A DNA stretch of 8,092 nt from Selenomonadales bacterium (GTDB lineage: Bacteria > Bacillota > Negativicutes > RGIG982). Numbering within the stretch: position 1 is the first letter of the stretch; each line of letters starts with the position of its first letter. The notes beneath the pieces are model-generated. The model searched no databases, was not told where the DNA came from, and saw only the letters and a list, made by a program, of their open reading frames with translations. Shown here piece after piece: positions 5,870 to 8,092 of this stretch. Position numbers and translations under genes: made by a program. Location: assembly GCA_017390595.1 (NCBI GenBank), contig JAFPBC010000057.1:1-8092 (forward strand), in the 5' to 3' direction.

Positions 5870-6925
5870 ATGGCGGACATGAACATGATTATGCAGGAAC
5901 AACCTGCAAGTATTAAAGTAGTCGGTGCAGGTGGCGCAGGTAACAACGCTGTCAACCGCATGATCGAAGTTGATCTCAAAGGTGTAGAATTCATCGCTGT
6001 CAATACGGACGCACAGGCTCTCGTGAAAACGGAAGCTGAAACTCGTTTGCAGCTTGGCGAAAAATTGACGAAAGGCCTCGGCGCAGGCGCTAACCCGGAA
6101 GTTGGTCAGCAGGCTGCTGAAGAAAGCCGTGAAGAGATCATGGCTATGCTCGAAGGCGCGGACATGGTATTCATCACTGCCGGTATGGGCGGCGGTACGG
6201 GTACGGGTTCGGCTCCGGTCATCGCTTCGTGTGCAAAAGAATTGGGTGCGCTTACGGTCGCATTCGTAACGAAACCGTTCTCCTTCGAAGGTAAGAAAAG
6301 AAAAGTACAGGCTGAAGAAGGTATCGCTCGCTTGAAAGAATGCGTTGACGCGATCATCGTTATTCCGAACGACCGTCTCTTGCAGGTATCGGAAAAACGC
6401 ACGACGCTCAAAGATGCGTTCAACATCTCGAACGATGTTCTCCGTCAGGGTGTACAAGGTATCTCTGACCTTATCGCTGTTCCGGGCGAGATCAACGTTG
6501 ACTTCGCTGACGTAAAATCCGTTATGAAAGAAACGGGTTCCGCTCTCATGGGTATCGGCCTTGCAAGCGGTGACGATGCGGCTGTAAAAGCTGCTGAAGC
6601 TGCTATCAAGAGCCCGCTCATGGAAACGTCCATCAGTGGTGCACGCGGTATCCTCTTCAACATCACGGGCAGCGCTAACCTCGGTATCTTCGAAGTTACG
6701 GCTGCGGCAGAAGTCGTTCAGTCGATCGCAGATCCGGAAGCAAACATCATCTTCGGTACGTCCATCGACGATACGCTCGAAGACGCTGTAAAAGTTACGG
6801 TCATCGCAACGGGCTTCGATACGGACAACCCGGCTAACATTGCAAAACCGGTCATCACTTCTTTCGACAGAAGCAAAGCAAACTCCGATCTTAAAGTTCC
6901 CGATTGGATGAAAGCAAAAAAATAA
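5870..6925 (+). CDS. ftsZ: Cell division GTPase FtsZ
   Basis: FtsZ is the tubulin homologue that polymerises with GTP into the cytokinetic ring. The 351-residue protein shows VVGAGGAGNNAVNRM near 17-31, the tubulin signature GGGTGTG (107-113), the PFSFEGKKR region (136-144) and the T7 loop with Asn209, Asp211 and Asp214, which complete the GTPase site across the subunit boundary. The globular domain ends near residue 316 (VIATGF). Only about 23 residues then separate it from the terminal peptide LKVPDWMKAKK, so the linker is short. The usual terminal peptide is of the type DIPxFLR; here Val-Pro-Asp-Trp-Met replaces Ile-Pro-x-Phe-Leu. The start at 5870 has AGGGGG eight bases upstream. The gene has its own promoter and a strong terminator, so it looks monocistronic. 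In many Firmicutes ftsA precedes it; here leuA does. Confidence 0.98.
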   Translation: MADMNMIMQEQPASIKVVGAGGAGNNAVNRMIEVDLKGVEFIAVNTDAQALVKTEAETRLQLGEKLTKGLGAGANPEVGQQAAEESREEIMAMLEGADMVFITAGMGGGTGTGSAPVIASCAKELGALTVAFVTKPFSFEGKKRKVQAEEGIARLKECVDAIIVIPNDRLLQVSEKRTTLKDAFNISNDVLRQGVQGISDLIAVPGEINVDFADVKSVMKETGSALMGIGLASGDDAAVKAAEAAIKSPLMETSISGARGILFNITGSANLGIFEVTAAAEVVQSIADPEANIIFGTSIDDTLEDAVKVTVIATGFDTDNPANIAKPVITSFDRSKANSDLKVPDWMKAKK

Positions 6926-6951
6926 AACATAGGCAGTGAACCTGCTTGAAG

Positions 6952-6985
6952 ATAGCATCCTACTATCGTAGGGTGCTATTTTTTT
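6952..6985 (+). terminator. Strong Rho-independent terminator after ftsZ
   Basis: A 12-bp stem (6952-6963 with 6968-6979, one G-U pair), a TATC tetraloop and a run of seven T form a textbook terminator 27 bases after the ftsZ stop. It separates ftsZ from spoIIGA. Confidence 0.92.
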
Positions 6986-7000
6986 ATGTTCGGACTCGTA

Positions 7001-7033
7001 TTTACAAAGTTTGCTTTTTTTATTTGATATGCT
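7001..7033 (+). promoter_or_regulatory. Candidate promoter of spoIIGA-sigE
   Basis: TTTACA (7001-7006) matches five of six -35 bases. Two -10 candidates follow: TGATAT (7025-7030) at 18 bp, matching three of six, or TATGCT (7028-7033) at an unusual 21 bp, matching four of six. The B. subtilis spoIIG promoter also has an over-long spacer and is switched on by Spo0A. I see no clear 0A box (TGTCGAA or TTCGACA) here, so the resemblance is only suggestive. Confidence 0.35.
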
Positions 7034-7038
7034 GAGCA

Positions 7039-7050
7039 CGTAGATCTACG
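7039..7050 (+). repeat. Perfect 12-bp palindrome upstream of spoIIGA
   Basis: CGTAGATCTACG is a perfect palindrome that would lie at or just past the start of transcription and ends six bases before the AAGG ribosome site (7056-7059) of spoIIGA. It could be an operator or only a chance match. Confidence 0.35.
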
Positions 7051-7066
7051 GAGAGAAGGCGATTCT

Positions 7067-7972
7067 ATGGTCATCTATTGGGATGTCCTGCTCTTGTTGA
7101 ACGTGGTGGTCAACGGTCTTATCTTATTTTTGACTTCGGTCGCTGTCGGTATCCGTGCTTCTTGGCTGAGAATATGGCTTGGCGCGCTGGCGGGAGGCTG
7201 TTATGTTCTTGCGGACGGTATTATCGCGATGACGCAGGGTGTGCTTGTCCGTGTGGTCGTTTCTGCTCTCTTGATATGCATCGTATTCGGCTATCGGTCG
7301 TGGCGCGCGTTTTTGTTCGCGATCGCTGTTTTTTATCTTGTGTCGTTCGTCATCGGCGGTGCGGTGTTCGGCTGGCTGTCTATCGGACAGAATATGATGA
7401 CAGGACATCTTTTGCCTACGTTGGGCGGAGTGAGCGGTGGTATCCTCATCGGAGCATCGGTCGTATTTTTTTGTCTCAGAAGGTCGATGGAGCGGGCGAG
7501 GCGCACGTCTTGTCTTGTGCGTGTGACGGTGACCTGCAAAGGAAGAAGAGATACGTTCGAGGGTCTTATCGACACAGGCAATATGCTGTCATCATCTTTG
7601 CGCCGCACGCCTGTCATCGTTGCCGAGAAAGGCGCTATCCCGTCTCTCTTGGGGGATGCATCTCGCTATTTCGACGCGCGGAAGGAATGTGAGTGGGTGC
7701 GTGATATCGCGTTGTGCGGAGACGAACTCTGGCAGAAACGGCTGTCGTTATCGCCCTATCATACGATAGCGGGGACAGGGCATATGCTTGTCGGTATCCG
7801 TGTCGATGAGGTGCTGATGGAGGCGGGCGGTACATGGTATCGCACGAATGATTGTATCGTTGCCGTGACGGAAAGGAAGTTATCGGCGGACGGCGGATAT
7901 ACGGCTATCGTGCCGAGTCGTCTGCTTGCAGAAGAGAAAGCTGTGAAGGGGGAACGAACTTGGGTATCCTAG
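7067..7972 (+). CDS. spoIIGA: Sporulation sigma-E factor-processing peptidase SpoIIGA
   Basis: SpoIIGA is a membrane aspartic protease that removes the pro-sequence of pro-sigma-E in the mother cell after it receives the forespore signal SpoIIR. The 301-residue protein has about five hydrophobic segments in its N-terminal half (roughly 5-25, 33-52, 58-75, 80-104 and 117-137), then a soluble domain. LIDTGN at 167-172 holds the catalytic Asp169 within the aspartic-protease DTG motif. The length and the order of membrane part then DTG domain fit the family. AAGG at 7056-7059 sits seven bases before the ATG. The gene directly precedes sigE and overlaps it by 13 bases, the conserved spoIIG arrangement, so protease and substrate are made together. 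It implies a spore former or a recent descendant of one. Confidence 0.93.
   Translation: MVIYWDVLLLLNVVVNGLILFLTSVAVGIRASWLRIWLGALAGGCYVLADGIIAMTQGVLVRVVVSALLICIVFGYRSWRAFLFAIAVFYLVSFVIGGAVFGWLSIGQNMMTGHLLPTLGGVSGGILIGASVVFFCLRRSMERARRTSCLVRVTVTCKGRRDTFEGLIDTGNMLSSSLRRTPVIVAEKGAIPSLLGDASRYFDARKECEWVRDIALCGDELWQKRLSLSPYHTIAGTGHMLVGIRVDEVLMEAGGTWYRTNDCIVAVTERKLSADGGYTAIVPSRLLAEEKAVKGERTWVS
7946..7952 (+). promoter_or_regulatory. Ribosome binding site inside spoIIGA deciding the sigE TTG start
   Basis: AAGGGGG lies seven bases before TTG 7960, within the last codons of spoIIGA. No ATG or GTG in the sigE frame is better placed; the ATG at 7977 is out of frame. Confidence 0.75.
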
Positions 7973-8092
7973 AAAAATGGAAAACGAAGCTCAATATCGC
8001 TGTTAAACGGTGGCTGATGCGGCTCGGTATCATAAAAAGTGACGGTGTGTACTATGTCGGTAGTGCAGAAGTGTTGCCGCCGCCGCTTAAAC
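7960..8092 (+). CDS. sigE: RNA polymerase sporulation sigma factor sigma-E, N-terminal part only
   Basis: Sigma-E directs early mother-cell transcription in sporulation. Only the first 44 codons are in the window. They read as a basic, amphipathic leader (GILEKWKTKLNIAV, then KRWLMRLGIIK) followed by SDGVYYVGSAEVLPPPLK. This closely resembles the B. subtilis pro-sequence and its junction, where SDEVYYIGGSEALPPPL surrounds the processing site; cleavage is therefore expected near the VYY-V boundary (residues 30-33). The start is TTG 7960, overlapping spoIIGA by 13 bases, with AAGGGGG seven bases upstream. Translation is probably coupled to that of the protease. The sigma-70 regions 2 and 4 lie beyond the window, so integrity of the gene cannot be judged. 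Confidence 0.9.
   Translation, partial: MGILEKWKTKLNIAVKRWLMRLGIIKSDGVYYVGSAEVLPPPLK

Noticed and set aside
5867..7039. A 390-codon open frame on the minus strand opposite ftsZ
   Set aside because: It mirrors ftsZ, runs across the ftsZ terminator and has low-complexity Arg/Phe/Ser/Thr content with no domain; it is a codon-bias artefact.
1..8092. A novel defence system, mobile element or CRISPR array
   Set aside because: All genes belong to known division, wall, leucine or sporulation families. I saw no transposase, integrase, phage gene, direct-repeat array or terminal repeats, and no marked composition shift.

Overview
The window is about 8.1 kb of a bacterial division and cell wall (dcw) cluster, and every gene lies on the + strand. 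The gene set points to a Firmicute: murA, ddl, ftsQ/divIB, a DUF881 gene, sbp, ftsZ, spoIIGA and sigE. The two sporulation genes and a leucine T-box riboswitch restrict it to an endospore-forming lineage or one descended from spore formers. My best guess is the Negativicutes (Selenomonas/Sporomusa relatives), based on gene content, moderate GC and protein style; this is an inference from the sequence alone.

Layout. Positions 2-745 hold the 3' two-thirds of murA, followed by ddl (761-1693) with a factor-independent terminator at 1705-1752. A new promoter (1762-1788) then drives ftsQ (1825-2565), a DUF881 membrane protein (2574-3266) and sbp (3263-3592), which are tightly packed. Immediately after sbp come a promoter (3598-3626) and a full T-box leader (about 3655-3920) with specifier CUC (Leu), ahead of a class-2 leuA (3951-5615). 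A modest hairpin at 5624-5659 ends leuA. Next come an extended -10 promoter and a leader of about 150 nt (5685-5869), then ftsZ (5870-6925) with a strong terminator at 6952-6985. The window closes with spoIIGA (7067-7972) and the first 44 codons of sigE, which starts at a TTG inside the end of spoIIGA.

How the genes work together. MurA and Ddl make peptidoglycan precursors. FtsQ/DivIB and FtsZ belong to the divisome. DUF881 and Sbp are membrane proteins that commonly travel with these genes and have no firmly assigned role. SpoIIGA is the membrane protease that activates pro-sigma-E in the mother cell after asymmetric division. LeuA (2-isopropylmalate synthase) is the metabolic outlier. It occupies the place between sbp and ftsZ where many Firmicutes carry ftsA, and no ftsA is visible in the window.

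I found no mobile element, CRISPR array, tRNA or rRNA, and no convincing new defence or other exotic system. The most interesting points are regulatory or architectural: the Leu-controlled gene embedded in the division cluster, the inverted repeat sitting between the -35 and -10 of the ftsZ promoter, the short FtsZ tail with an atypical C-terminal peptide, and the palindrome and odd promoter spacing ahead of spoIIGA.
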